Below are positions 11,755 through 23,851 of a stretch of DNA of 64,000 nt, in pieces. The stretch covers positions 22,345,914 through 22,409,913 of the forward strand of contig OY754967.1 of NCBI GenBank assembly GCA_963576475.1, written 5' to 3'. The stretch is from Molanna angustata. Taxonomy: Eukaryota; Arthropoda; Insecta; Trichoptera; Molannidae. The notes under the pieces were generated by a model. It was not told the origin of the DNA. It saw only the letters and a list, made by a program, of their open reading frames with translations, and ran no database searches. Positions within the stretch are counted from its first letter, which is position 1; each line of letters begins with the position of its first letter. Both the position numbers and the translations under genes were made by a program.

Positions 11755-12210
11755 CTGATGGTTTGATGGACACTTTCTGGCATAAAAGTAATTTTCACTG
11801 TCAACACAAGACTGTCGCGTCTCACCAAAACACAAACACACAGAACAGGCGGAAAATTGTCTAAATTATATCCATGTTTATCTTGAAACGTCGCAGTCAA
11901 CGTATCACGTGTTTATCCACCGTATCTCATGGCGTGATCGCGTACATTAATCTGAAACAGAGAAATCTCAACTCAATACTAAGGCGATATTCATCACTGT
12001 AAATTCAAATAATTGGGTAGAAATATAAGTAAACGATTTCACAGTCATTTGCTGCTGATATTGCTGTTTATCTTTCAGTGATTGATAAAACAAAACGCAC
12101 GTACATATATTTAAAAACTGCAATCTGTAGTTAAGTATTTAATTATACGAAATTCAGCTTTAATTTAATTTATAATTTCAGTTTCTCCGCTTAGTTTGAA
12201 ACCCGATTCT
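11755..12210. promoter_or_regulatory. region upstream of the Lipin exon
   Basis: Probably a 5' UTR intron of Lipin on the minus strand, judged only by the CAG acceptor abutting the start codon. A CACGTG E-box core lies near 11907. No promoter elements can be assigned with confidence. Confidence 0.25.
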
Positions 12211-12211
12211 T

Positions 12212-12252
12212 CATTCATTCATGCCATCACACATATTATATGTGAGATGGCA
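12212..12252 (-). repeat. LINE 3' terminal fragment
   Basis: CATTCATTCATGCCATCACA matches the (CATA/CATT)n-CCATCAC terminus of the LINE 3' ends at 55018-55330 and elsewhere. It is oriented with its tail to the left. Confidence 0.5.
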
Positions 12253-12879
12253 AAAAAAAACTGAACTGAGTTATAGTTAAGGCCGCACTGGCACTGAGAA
12301 TTTTTATCCCACTTCTGCTGAAGTAGAAGCGATAGGGTTCGTCCCGCCATAAATTTTCTACGATTTGACTAAAGCGAAACGACATTAGCGACAGTAAATA
12401 ATTATACCTTTTTTTGAAAAAGAAGACACTTATTAAAAATCGAAGTGTTTAAATCATATGTAACAATATTTTTTGTTAAGTTATAGTTTTATATCTAACA
12501 AATTAAACGGATAAAGAGGGAACCCCGCAAATTTCAGGGGTACTTTTGGTATTATTTCATCGAGAGAATATTCAAATATTATGATTCTGGAACAGTCAAG
12601 CTGTAGAAAATACTATAATTTATCCGTCTTTAGTTTCAAGACGATATCAGTATTAGCTGTGTAAAATGAGGAAACGCCAATGCAACAGCACTCAAAGTGC
12701 CCGTGCACTCAAAATGAAAGAGAATGATTGAAAGCCATACTATAAGCCGGTGGTTCATAGCAACCAACCTGAAACCTGATTCTCACGTTCGATTCATGGT
12801 AGAATCAAAGTGTCATTTTAAAACGATTTAAAACGAAAAAGACAGGAGCTCAACATTGTAAGTCTCACAAAATATTATA

Positions 12880-12965
12880 ATAATAATAAAAGACTTTATT
12901 GAATTAAACAACGTGGCGGACTAATTGCCCGCAGGCAATCTCTACCAGTCAACCACCATGGTAAA
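12880..12965 (-). repeat. non-LTR element 3' end
   Basis: Read on the minus strand: GTTGACTGGTAGAGATTGCC, then GGGCAATTAGTCCGCCACGT, then an AATAAAGTC segment and a (TTA)n tail. The same arrangement occurs at 43510-43680. It is a truncated 3' end with no coding sequence left. Confidence 0.6.
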
Positions 12966-13109
12966 TACAATCAGTTACAGGTTAAGAATATCATTATCAG
13001 TTAGAAATACAAATAGAAAAATAGAAAAAAAAATCATAAATTACAAAGGATTAATAATAATTACAAAAGATTATAAAGTTTTTGTGTTGAAGGGTGGAAA
13101 TCCATTCTA

Positions 13110-13200
13110 ATTTTTCCACGAAATTCGATTACAATGACCTTGAATGCCGAGTCACTCGGCGAAGACGTTTGGTCATTGTAATCGAATTTTGTGGAAAAAT
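13110..13200. repeat. 91-nt fully paired hairpin
   Basis: Arms 13110-13139 and 13171-13200 are complementary over 30 positions, with only one G.U-type pair, and enclose a 31-nt loop that itself holds a perfect 6-bp stem GCCGAG-TCA-CTCGGC (13146-13160). It may be a small fold-back MITE (flanking TA-like bases) or a transcribed hairpin. It is not associated with a recognised gene. Confidence 0.85.
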
Positions 13201-13915
13201 ACTTTGGTATATTTGTTTATTAATTTTATTACAAATGAGTATAAGTCACCCAGAGACAGCGGACCTTTCATGGTCGTGCGTCCAATATTCTCTATATTAA
13301 TTACCTAAGATTCAAAGTACGCAAAAGAACTCACATGGAAAAAGCTTTATTTTTTTAAGCACAATCGAAAGTAGAGCATAAGAAGACGACACAATCTCTA
13401 CTGTCACGAGATTATCTCCTACATAAGTCGGTCGGTACCAAAATAAAATCATTTTCTGGAATGTAAAAAAAAACATATTTCGTTACTTAATGTGGGCATA
13501 TGTCGCGGGTGATGAAGACTTCAAAAATAAATATGTTTCATCGTTATACACTTAAGAGCATAAAATGGGACCCGATATAATAATGGTGAAAATATTTTAC
13601 TGGGAAAATTGGCACCGATCATTTAGCGGAACTCGACGTTCTAGCTAGCTGGCTGTCTTCCATTCATGCAAATGATAATTTGGCAATTGATCACAAAGAA
13701 GTTGTATTAGGACAACCAACAGAGCGTCTTCCTTGATTGGCAGCCTGTATTGTTGTGAATTTGGTTTTGTGTGATGCACGATATGTCCGTTCATTCATTG
13801 CAAGCTGCTGGCGGGCGGTCAGATATATTGCTCTCTAATGACGACAATGCAAAGTGTCACCTGAATTATTTTTGTGACAAATGTCGAATATACAAATTCG
13901 AGTTATGGGTGTGTA
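13201..13915. other. non-coding, nothing recognised
   Basis: No exon or element recognised. Confidence 0.35.
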
Positions 13916-13921
13916 ATAAAC

Positions 13922-14584
13922 GCTATGCACTAGTCAAGATACTCGACAATATCACGATATAGATTAATAAATGCTATGCACTAGTCAAGATACTCGACAA
14001 TATCACGATATAGATTAATAAATGCTATGCACTAGTCAAGATACTCGACAATATCACGATATAGATTAATAAATGCTATGCACTAGTCAAGATACTCGAC
14101 AATATCACGATATAGATTAATAAATGCTATGCACTAGTCAAGATACTCGACAATATCACGATATAGATTAATAAATGCTATGCACTAGTCAATATACTCG
14201 ACAATATCACGATATAGATTAATAAATGCTATGCACTAGTCAAGATACTCGACAATATCACGATATAGGTTAATAAATGCTATGCACTAGTCAAGATACT
14301 CGACAATACCACGATATAGATTAATAAATGCTATGCACTAGTCAAGATACTCGACAATATCACGATATAGATTAATTAATGCTATGCACTAGTCAAGATA
14401 CTCGACAATATCACGATATAGATTAATAAATGCTATGCACTAGTCAAGATACTCGACAATATCACGATATAGATTAATAAATGCTATGCACTAGTCAAGA
14501 TACTCGACAATATCACGATATAGATTAATAAATGCTATGCACTAGTCAAGATACTCGACAATATCACGATATAGATTAATAAAT
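13922..14584. repeat. 51-bp tandem repeat, 13 copies
   Basis: Thirteen head-to-tail copies of a 51-bp unit containing GCTATGCACTAGTCAAGATA and CTCGACAATATCACGATATA. Only a handful of single-base differences occur among copies (for example near 14190, 14268, 14309 and 14376). The array length, 663 bp, is exactly 13 units. Stops occur in the unit, so it is not a coding repeat. Confidence 0.97.
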
Positions 14585-14589
14585 GAGTA

Positions 14590-15160
14590 TAACGTTTTGA
14601 AAGACATACACACAAGGTAATTTCTATTTATTTAAACTGGAAACATTAATTCCGCTGAAATAACTAAAATAAATGACAAAATTGTTTAAAAATAAAATAA
14701 TTGTTTTACCCATTTCCATTTCAAATGGTTTTAGATACCCATTTTACACATTTCTGATTCATATGATAAAAATTTTGTACTGTTGATTTTTTTCTGCGAT
14801 ATCGAAACAAAGTGATAACTTCAATTAAAACAATGAAAATGGAACAAACGTACATTTTATAAGTGTTAATGTTAAAGGTATGTATTGTAAAATTATTATA
14901 ATTTGTTGATGTTGATTTGGTGATATTTAATTTATTTAACCCATTTAAAAAATAAAAAACAAATTAACGGATAAGTGCAATTGATTTTAAATCAATCATT
15001 TCATCGAAATAAAATTATGATCTTTATATAGATTAAAAATAATGTCTATATATAGATGCGAACTTTCGAAAATATGTGCACCCAAGTTATAACGAATCGT
15101 AAATCAATGCTAATCGTACCTTCAAATTATATCGTAAGATATTTTAGTTCATATATTATA
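14590..15160. other. AT-rich, nothing recognised
   Basis: No supported feature. Confidence 0.35.
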
Positions 15161-15164
15161 TATA

Positions 15165-16270
15165 ATGAACACATCAATACATATATATTACTTAAAATAT
15201 CAACAAGGAGGAGATATTCTTCAACAAGCAATAGTGACGAGTGCTTGGAAGAAGAGAATATACGCCAAGAATGGAATAACATCCATAAAGCTTCTACACG
15301 AAAAAGGAGATTACAGGAAGCTGAAAATCATTCATAAACAGACTGGATTTAGAAAGGGTTTCAGTGCAAATACCACATACAAACACTGAAGAATTTCATC
15401 CAAAAATGTTGTGAACATGATAATAAATATTTCAGCCATGGGCAGTGATGAAAGGCCTGGAAAATTGTAAAGTGGACTATAGATACTCAAAGCTCCTGGA
15501 AAATATTTATAATAGTGCCACTTCGTGATATAACTCCACGAATCGTCTGAGAAGTTCCACATTGGGAGAGGAGTAAGACAAGGCGACACAATATCTCCAA
15601 AATTATTTACGCTCGCTTTAGATGTCTTTAAACCCCTCGATTGGAATGACAAAGGTGTGAACATCAATGGCGAACTACGGAGTAGTTTGAAATTCGCAGA
15701 TGAAATAGTCTTATTTGCCAATGATGAAAAAAAAATAGAATATATGATGAACGACATATGCAAAGTTTCTCGCAAATTTGATTCAAAATGAATACATCAA
15801 AAACCAAAGTTATGAGCAATGCAGAGCCATCTAAATGCATTTTAGTAGTAGGCAAAGTCATCGAAAAGGTTGATAGTATCTAATGTTTATCTTGGACACA
15901 CTATGAAAATGAAACTCGGTAAAGAAAATCAAGAGGCAGATATTGAAGGAAACAGAGGTCCAGCATGGACGCCTTTGGTAAATACTGAAGTCTCTTAAGT
16001 ACGCCAATTATCTTAAAAATATAGTCTTTGAGGCTTGCGTTCTTCCGATACTGACAACTGACATATGGCTGTGAAACTCTAATGTTTACAAACAAAATGC
16101 TAAATAATTTAGCGGTAAAACGAAAAGCCGTGGAAAGGATAAGAGATTCGTAAAGAGATAAGAATAACTAACTTGTGGATAAGAGAGTAAACCAAAATAA
16201 CCGACGTTGTCCAAAAGGATGCAAAGCCGAAGTGGAGCTGGGCAGGGCATGTCGCCCAAACAACAGTTAC
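15165..16270 (+). pseudogene. RTE-type reverse transcriptase relic
   Basis: A decayed reverse-transcriptase region. In order it shows QTGFRKGFSANTTYKH (the QAGFRKG motif), FHIGRGVRQGDTISPKLFTL (RT domain with the GVRQGD..SPKLF block), LKFADEIVLFAND (the FADD catalytic motif, with the second D changed to E), then in other frames MNTSKTKVMSN, LTYGCETLMFTNKMLNNLAV and PKWSWAGHVAQ. The motifs are spread over different frames with stops between them. The altered FADE and the shifts show that it is inactive. Confidence 0.85.
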
Positions 16271-16274
16271 GTTC

Positions 16275-19240
16275 TGAATAAACTAAATTCCGCGAAAAAA
16301 CGGGGGGTTCAAAAAAACCGTTAAATAACACTAAAAAAACACCTCATTTATAAAATACAAATTAAATTATAATGTCATACACACTATAATTCATTATTCC
16401 GCGTTGGAAAATTTAATTTAAATTTACTTGTTTGGCTTATCTATGAATTATTAGGTACGTAAAATTTATCTTAAACTGTCAGATAATACGCAACAATCAC
16501 AATACTGATTCACTCGTAATCTATGTCGTTTTATTTTAAAAACTGCATGCATTGATTGTGAAAAAAATACCGCGTTATAACGAATTCGCACTTGCCGGTG
16601 TCGCGATGTTCGGGGGTTACCTGTAATGGTTCGTTGCATCTTAGATTGCATATCCGACTTTGTTTTATAAACAACTTATGTAACAAAGTTTATAATTATA
16701 CCTATTTTATATGACATACGCAAAGATGTATACAAGTAAATATATTATTTGGCAAGCAAAGTGTTAGGTAAACAAGCAAGCATTACAAATAAAAACACAC
16801 AACTTATTAACAAAATAATATTTAGTTAATAGCAAATGTTGTAAGAGGAGAGATACGTAATATTATTTGTATTGTGCAATTAAGAAATAATGCAGTTTTC
16901 AAAATATTATTTCATGTAGGTACATATTTATAAATGTAATAAAAGAAACCATTGATAAAATCATGGAAAGTTTTAAATCATACATAAACAAATATTATTT
17001 GAACTCATTATTCGCAATCGTTTTTTTTATTTTATTTTATCGATCCTTCTTTTACTTATTATTCGAGTATAATATTATAGTGTTTATACGTGTGCTGAAT
17101 GAAACACAGTTACACTTGTCATTCTCCCCTTAGCGCTTTTGTCCCGTTTCTATCGGGGTACGCTTTAACCGTGATCCTGGAATTGGCGAGTCTGGTTATT
17201 ACATTGAAGTGACTGCCATCTGACCTTCGTAACCCTTAGAAAGGGGAACCAGACAAAATGGATCATGGCTACACATAGCTAGTGATATACTTAAAACATA
17301 TCTAGTGATATATTTCAGTGTCGTTTAATGATTCAGGAAAAATAACCGATAATCCTTTTTTAATTCTTGTGAATTTAAATGTGGCTGTGGTTGGAAGAAA
17401 TTGACTATGTATAAGGTGCACACAATGAGACACAATATGCAGAGTTTCAAACCGCTCAGAAAAAGATTGATATAAAAAAATCAACTTAAGCGGTAGGTTT
17501 TTCAGTTCTACTGTTTATCTTCGGCCTTTTTTAGCGTCTTGTGTGCAATGTATCATAGTTCTTCTGAAAAAGAAACATGTAAATACGTAAGGAGGCCCAC
17601 GTCCTTCAGTTAGATTATTATTGAAGCAGATGATGACGACGATTATATAACATGAATCCTAATGACAATAAACAGTGGTGTCGTTAACAATAGTTCAAGT
17701 CCAGTTCTGTAGTGAAAATGTGGGTGTGTTTGTCTTACTATACGAGTTACGTTAGTGCGAATTAAATGTTTTTCAGCAAACACACATCACTTTGTGTCCT
17801 TGACAGATAGATAAACATCATACGAAGAATAATAATACTGACAACGTTGTTTTGTTGTTCGTATCGCATCGTATCAGAGATATTTTCAATGAAATGCGAA
17901 AACATGTTTATATTTTACAAACAAACATCTTGTCGTTACAAGGTCGCAAAAATAATACTCGGATAAAAAAAAATGCGTAAACGTGTTGAATTTCAGTTTT
18001 ATGTACACAGGAAGATCTTTTGTAAGCTAATCATAATGCTAATATCCTTCCTTCTCAAGAAAATTAATATTGCGAAAGAATTTATTAAACAAATTCAAGA
18101 CATTGGCGTTGGAGACGAATGCTACAATTTATGTGGACGGCCAAGCGTACGGATGTCTCCGTTTTCCAAGAACTTGAAATTTCAGACAGGATATTGATTT
18201 TTGGAATTTAGATACCTACAATGTTAAAATGAATACAAAGTATTTGAAAATGATAGTGATCAATGGGATATTTCGAGATAGACGAGGTCGAGGAACATCG
18301 CTCATGAGAAATAACTTTTCTAACAACAGAAACATGGAATAATAGAGACAAACTAATAAGAGATTGATATTTTGTTAATAGACAACTGCGAGTGGGGGCT
18401 GCCATGTTGATATTTGAAATCATCTACTTCTAAGACTTAGTTTATATATTTAAAATGCGCTCTACGTAGAATAAATATTGAAAACTAGGTATTTAAAACG
18501 AAGACACCAAACATAATATGAGACGAGTTTTTTACTCAAACAAAATTTAGATTACCCAAAAGATATAAGTAGAAGTATACTGAAAGTTTACTTCTATATT
18601 ATCTGTGATAAGTAGTGTGTCAATATTATGTGGCATGTGGCGCATAATTAAATACATATCTTCGTGTCCAGGTTTAATTATTTACTAATGACATTCTATG
18701 ATACAAAAATAATAAGTTTTTAATTAAGTATGTTAGACATTTGACCGAAATAATAAAATAGAATCATATAACAATAATTGATGTTTCATAAAATATCATA
18801 CAACTAAATTGTATGAATTCATAACGAAAGCTTCCACTATATTACGTTATTTCGCTTTCTGACTTGAAATATTTTGTAGGAGCGCACAAATGTTTTGCTG
18901 CAGTTGAGTCATCCAATTTCACTAGAAGTTACTATGCGGCGCGACGGATGGTAGACATACTAGGGATGCAGAAAACAATATTGATCGTATGAAAAGTATG
19001 TAGGTATCTATATATTGCATCTATACTTTGCTTGCAGATACCGAAAACAAATTTTCTTACTCAAATTTCCAGAGCATCGTTCAATAATGCATGACATCTT
19101 ATTCTAGAATAATCTACGGTATAAATCCGACATCAAGGATAGTAGGTGAAAAGCTGATTTAATTAATTATACAACCAAAAGCAAAAACATGTGTTGAGTA
19201 TAATTTAATATGAAGGTGCACGTGGCCTCATTGGAAAGCC
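16275..19240. other. AT-rich non-coding
   Basis: No exon recognised. A slightly more GC-rich patch at 17120-17270, with CGTAACCCTTAGAAAGGGGA, looks like a decayed repeat but could not be assigned. Confidence 0.35.
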
Positions 19241-19248
19241 ACGTAAAC

Positions 19249-19279
19249 ATGGCGGCTCCTGCAGCAAATATGAGTGGAG
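19249..19279 (+). CDS. candidate first coding exon, unknown gene
   Basis: ATGGCGGCTCCTGCAGCAAA begins a short frame, MAAPAANMSG, that runs straight into a perfect donor (G then GTAAGT). The start context AAACATGG is favourable. Just upstream an imperfect inverted CACGTGGC ... GCCACGT (19219-19244) contains an E-box core. If real, the next exon lies to the right, beyond the Helitron-like copy that begins 116 bp downstream. No second exon was identified, so this rests on the start and donor context only. Confidence 0.3.
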
Positions 19280-19394
19280 GTAAGTAGTTTGTTATATTGA
19301 ATTTTGAGCGAAGAACTTAAAGGTAAGCTGTTACTATTCCTAGCACAGCGTGAAAAACAACGTGGTCTCCTCATAAATAAATACGACATGTGAT

Positions 19395-20308
19395 CCAACT
19401 GTCGATTGGGTGTAGTGGACTTTTTGCATGCTAATAACACCAACTAGAGGCCTCGCAGCATATATGTTCCCATACATGGATTTACTCAGAATTCGGAGTA
19501 GAATATTTTATGTGAGTTTTTTGTGTGTGTCTGTGTGTGTGTGTGTGTCCCTTATAATTTTGATCCGCTCAATTTACAGAGCCCAAATTTTCAGAATATA
19601 TAAATAGTTATAGGCCTACAAAACTTTTATACTCAGAATTGTGAATTTTTGTTTCAGTCAGGGGTTATCAACTTTTGAAATATTGGTTTATTTTTCCATA
19701 TATCTCAGAAACCATAAAAGCTAGAACGCTGAAAATTGGTATAAACATAGACAAATACAAAATTTCAAATTATTTGTTTTTTAAATTCCAGGGTTTCTCA
19801 AACATTTTTTATTAAGAAAAATATTTTTTTATGATAAATTTATGAGTTTAACTGCCTATATTTCCAATTTTTAAAAAATATCGAAAAAAGCCGAAACACC
19901 CCAACTAGAAAATTTAATTTTCTATAAAAATATTAAAATTGTATTAGCACACTGCAAATTTTTTTCAACAATTTTTATAAAAATTGAATTTAGTGACGAC
20001 ATTGTTTCATACAATTTGTATGGAAGTAGCCTACTCGCAATATCTAAGAAGACTTAATAATTTGATACTAATCTCCAAACATACATACATACCATCATGC
20101 TGTTTTCACATTCTGGGTAGGATCAAAGGACTGACCTCCATACTATCCTATCTTGACATACATACCTAGGTACATGTGTTGTATAGAAAACCAAATATCT
20201 TAAAATATTAAATAATTTGTATTTATGGGTTTATAGTTTGGTACTTATTCTTCAACTGTAAATACTATCGCTATCGACAGTTGGATCTCATGTGTTACAT
20301 GCAACTAG
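19395..20308 (+). mobile_element. Helitron-like element, copy 1
   Basis: Starts TCCAACTGTCGAT after an A and ends with the hairpin CATGT-GTT-ACATG, then CAACTAG before a T. A GT microsatellite sits at 19523-19549. Internal blocks (GATCCGCTCAATTTACAGAG, ACATACATACCATCATGCTG) are collinear with copies 2 to 5 and the copy at 57452. It lacks the 5' hairpin block of other copies. No Rep/helicase coding, so non-autonomous. Confidence 0.8.
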
Positions 20309-20309
20309 T

Positions 20310-21845
20310 ATAGAATTAATCCACATAACACAACAGAGAAACTGAATTTAAGTTCATTTTTTAAATTCATAATACATATTAACGTAATTGGCGATAGTTA
20401 ATATTGGTAATAATTGAGATTTGCTTCGTCTTAATAGAATCGTTCAAAATAATTGATAATTTATTAAGACCATAATGACTTTAATATAAAAAATAAAGTT
20501 ATTATTTCACAACAATCATTGAAAGCTACAAATCATATACCTACACAAATTGAAAGACAGAAAAGCATGGAGATAAACTAATAGAGGAACGTTTTGAGAT
20601 TATGTATAGATGTCTATGTTTATAAATAAACACGACCAAAAAAATAAGTTGGTAGAGAAAATTACGATAATTATTAGAGTATGTATAAGCTAATATATAT
20701 TGAAATTTGGGTGTAGGTATGTTGTTGGAGCAAACCAATCTTAGGATTGTACGCCAGAAGATTGACATAGGACACATGATTCGACATTCAAATAAGAGTA
20801 CCTATAGACCTCTTTGCCAAAATGCGCAAATCGAAATGATTCACAATTTTACATTGAATGGAGTTTGACATAATATCTTGCAGGGAATGGATATTGCCAA
20901 CTCCTTAAAAGTTGTGTATACAATGAACATGACATGTGATAACGGGTGAACATTGGAGAATATTTGATGTGGTTTTTAAGGCTACGAGCTATCAAACAAT
21001 CGCCGATCTTCATAATATGTAGGAACAGTTCTCATAGGTCGAGGAAAGAATAATTGTACAGGAAAGAAGAATGTGGCATTTGATTATCTACATCTTATAC
21101 CGCATATACGAAACGAGGTAATACTTACTTAGTAATAATATTGATAATGTGTGACATAGTATGAAGTATTAAATAGCATATTTATGAAGTCATAATGATA
21201 TAACAAAATATGAAGACGTTGGCCTCACAAAATGTCACATATTTTTTTACACGAGTGGTCAATTAAGCAAACACGACACCTGATCATCATGTTGTATATA
21301 GAATATAGCACTGACTCATAAATTTAATTAAAAACAACTATAGGGTATGTAAATTATATGTGAAACTTATTAAAACTCCCGTACATTTTGTTTCCCAAAT
21401 GCTGCCAATTTTCGATCTTTTCTCTTGGAACAGTGCCAAAGAGACATTAGGTAAAATCTTTATTTCAGACAAAAAAGAAATAAATGCCAAACTTACAAAA
21501 TACGCAAAGGTTACATGAAGACGTTGAGTAAGTTAAACGACGATTATTTTACTCCTCACTACCTCATGTGGAAAGTTATGCTTTCGCAAATTTTAAGGTA
21601 TTATTTTTATTGGAGATTATCAACTACGCAGATAATCATGCTGAGATTGTATTCTGAAAGTTTCATCAAAATAATATTTTAACAAAACTCATTACCATAC
21701 AAAATTAGATTACTTTGTGGAGTGACAGTGTGGTAGAGGAGTAAAATCTGTTATCAGAAGGTAACAACCGTACACAATCTTTAAATTAATAACATTTTTT
21801 TATCGAAGAATGCAGTCCTCATATTGTTTGATATTTAATAATATT
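20310..21845. other. AT-rich, nothing recognised
   Basis: No supported feature. Confidence 0.35.
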
Positions 21846-21849
21846 ATAC

Positions 21850-22285
21850 ATGAGATCACTGAAATGAGATCACTAAGAAGAGTATGTAATAGAACGATAT
21901 ATGATAGAATAAAAATGAGGACATAAGGAGAGAATGCAAGATAAAGAAGGATATTATATGTAAAATGAAAGTGAATGCTTTGAGGTGGTTTGGACATATA
22001 GAAAGAATGAATGATGAACGACTGACCAAAAAAATATACATGGGTGTAAGAGATGGAGTGAATAGTAGGGGCCGCCCCAGAAAGGGATGGCATGACCATG
22101 TGAATGATATTTTGAATGAAGGAAATATTAGAAGCTTGAATAATCGACGAGCATGTATGAGACGATGTATGGATGTAAAGGAAGCTAGGAATGTACCTAT
22201 GCAAAAATAGAGGAGTATGGCGCTCGGTTCTCTCTGCTTACCCAGTAAGGAATATGGCGTGATGGTATGTATGTATGTACATATA
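21850..22285 (+). pseudogene. LINE 3' end (family with GATGGTATGTATG tail)
   Basis: Reads EMRSLRRVCNRTIYDRIKMR, then after breaks MKVNALRWFGHIERMNDERL, TKKIYMGV, GRPRKGWHDHVNDILNEGNI and RRACMRRCMDVKEARNV. It ends with GGCGTGATGGTATGTATGTA. It is homologous to the intact-frame insertion at 40885-41319 but carries stops and shifts, so it is older. The protein is the C-terminal tail of a non-LTR reverse transcriptase. Confidence 0.85.
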
Positions 22286-22424
22286 AGTATATTGTATCAA
22301 TATAACGAAAATATTTAACATAACGGAAGTATTAAAAAAACGTGGTGAAATGTAGAAAATATTAAAACATTGAATAAAATTTATATTTTTGAAAATTCTT
22401 TACTATTGTCAATTAATTTAACAC

Positions 22425-22460
22425 TCACCCAATAACAAGTTGCCACATTCTGAAGATTTT
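22425..22460 (-). repeat. SINE family B, 3' fragment
   Basis: CACCCAATAACAAGTTGCCA and the following CATTCTG match the 3' body of the SINE at 56945-57095 and, reversed, 2976-3130. Confidence 0.5.
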
Positions 22461-22737
22461 TTTTATATTCATTATTGCTTTATTGTGTAGTTTTGTTTCT
22501 AAGTATATTGTATATTATGATTGTTTCTTGTTTTTCTATGATTTTATATTTCAAAGTGTGTATATCTTATTAATGTATGTAAAAGGCAATTGATGCCGTA
22601 AATAGATAAAATATTTTATGAAATATGCGAAGAAAACAAGAACAGAACTATATGTATACATGAAAATAGATCTTAACCCAACAATAAGTAGAATAAGGTT
22701 AGCGATAACATAAAGCATAAGATTTTATTACTATAAA

Positions 22738-23475
22738 CAGTGGGGTAGCTAGGAAGTTAGGGGACTCATGCAAACATTACAATAGGGCCTTCTAACAGTT
22801 TTTTGAACCCGCATGAAAATATTACGAAAGGTATGTACCTCGAAAATTCTTAAATACATGAAGTGAATTAACTTGAACTACATAATAGAGATAAGAATAT
22901 AAATTAGAAATAAACTCACTACATTTAATATTATTTCTTGCAAATTGAATACGTAATAATTGAATATATTTAAAAGTTCTGTTTTCGAAAATTGATACAA
23001 ATAGTGCATATTCTTGAACTCAAAATATTTTCAGATTTATTTTTTTATTAGTTAGGCAATTCACACAATATTGTATGATTTGTGCCATAATTGTATTCAT
23101 AGAACACTCAAACTTAAATATAAACAAGACATACACTATGAACAGTAGCAAATAAAATAAAGTCATTTAACATTAAAAATAAACATAAAATATCAAAAAG
23201 TACATTACAGAAGGATATTATTATTATTAACAATAAATTTGATTAGCTTACGATACACATTGATTTTTTTGAGAGCAAGAGGTGAGCAACATTAAAAGGT
23301 CTAGAGATTTCACTAAATTCGTTGTAAAGATTACCAGAAGACTGGATTGGGCACGAAAAGAATGATAATGATTATTTGTTCATATTTATAAAGTTATTAG
23401 ACTTTTGGGCCCCTTGTCAAGGTGGGCCCTCATGCTTTGTGACACCCTGCTGTAAAATGTGTTTATACGCCACTG
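22738..23475. mobile_element. non-autonomous hAT-like element
   Basis: Left end CAGTGGGGTAGC and right end (reverse complement) CAGTGGCGTATA form short imperfect terminal repeats. They are flanked by 8-bp direct repeats ACTATAAA (22730-22737) and AGTATAAA (23476-23483), seven of eight identical. The CAGTGGCGTA terminus plus an 8-bp duplication is typical of hAT. Both ends carry GGGCC-type sequence; the middle is AT-rich and non-coding. Confidence 0.75.
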
Positions 23476-23614
23476 AGTATAAAGTTCATTATAGAAAATA
23501 ATTAAACTTGCATTACTTATTTTGATCTCATTGGGTTGTTATTCTAAAGCCGATTTATAATAATGTATAAAGTACCTACCGTTTAAAATGATACAAGATC
23601 ATTTCAAGGGCACT

Positions 23615-23849
23615 CTTATCTTATTTCTCTTAATAGATCGACAAAGTTTCAAGAGGGTCCGCGAGATTTTGTATGGCTAGGTCAAAAATTTTCATGGTTT
23701 AAAACTTTGAAGTAAAAAAACAACTTAGAGGCTTTGCAGCATATACATTATATGGATAAACTCAGTTTTATAGTTTAGTATGTATTCTTCAACTATACAT
23801 ACCTACTATCGCCATCGACAGATGGATCTCATGTGTTACATGCAACTAA
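23615..23849 (+). mobile_element. Helitron-like element, internally deleted copy
   Basis: Contains the 5' block ATCGACAAAGTTTCAAG and GAGGCTTTGCAGCATATA, then jumps directly to the 3' block TTATAGTTTAGTATGTATTC and ends with the ATGTGTTACATG hairpin. The terminus reads CTAA rather than CTAG. Compared with full copies roughly 650 bp are missing from the middle, including the microsatellite. Confidence 0.75.
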
Positions 23850-23851
23850 TT

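Noticed and set aside
12770..12850. tRNA/SINE-like stretch with GTTCGATTC
   Set aside because: Only a B-box-like motif is present; A box and a matching second copy are lacking.
13094..13300. Open frame of 68 codons across the hairpin
   Set aside because: It simply reads through the inverted repeat; no conserved protein and no splice support.
13922..14584. CRISPR array
   Set aside because: The 51-bp units are head-to-tail with no variable spacers, and the genome is eukaryotic.
15332..15775. Minus-strand frame of 147 codons
   Set aside because: Antisense of the reverse-transcriptase relic at 15165-16270.
18585..18610. 24-bp match to 45949-45973
   Set aside because: A short isolated identity (GTTTACTTCTATATTATCTG); too short to define an element.
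21800..22204. Minus-strand frame of 134 codons rich in Ile, Ser and Phe
   Set aside because: Antisense shadow of the LINE 3' end at 21850-22285.
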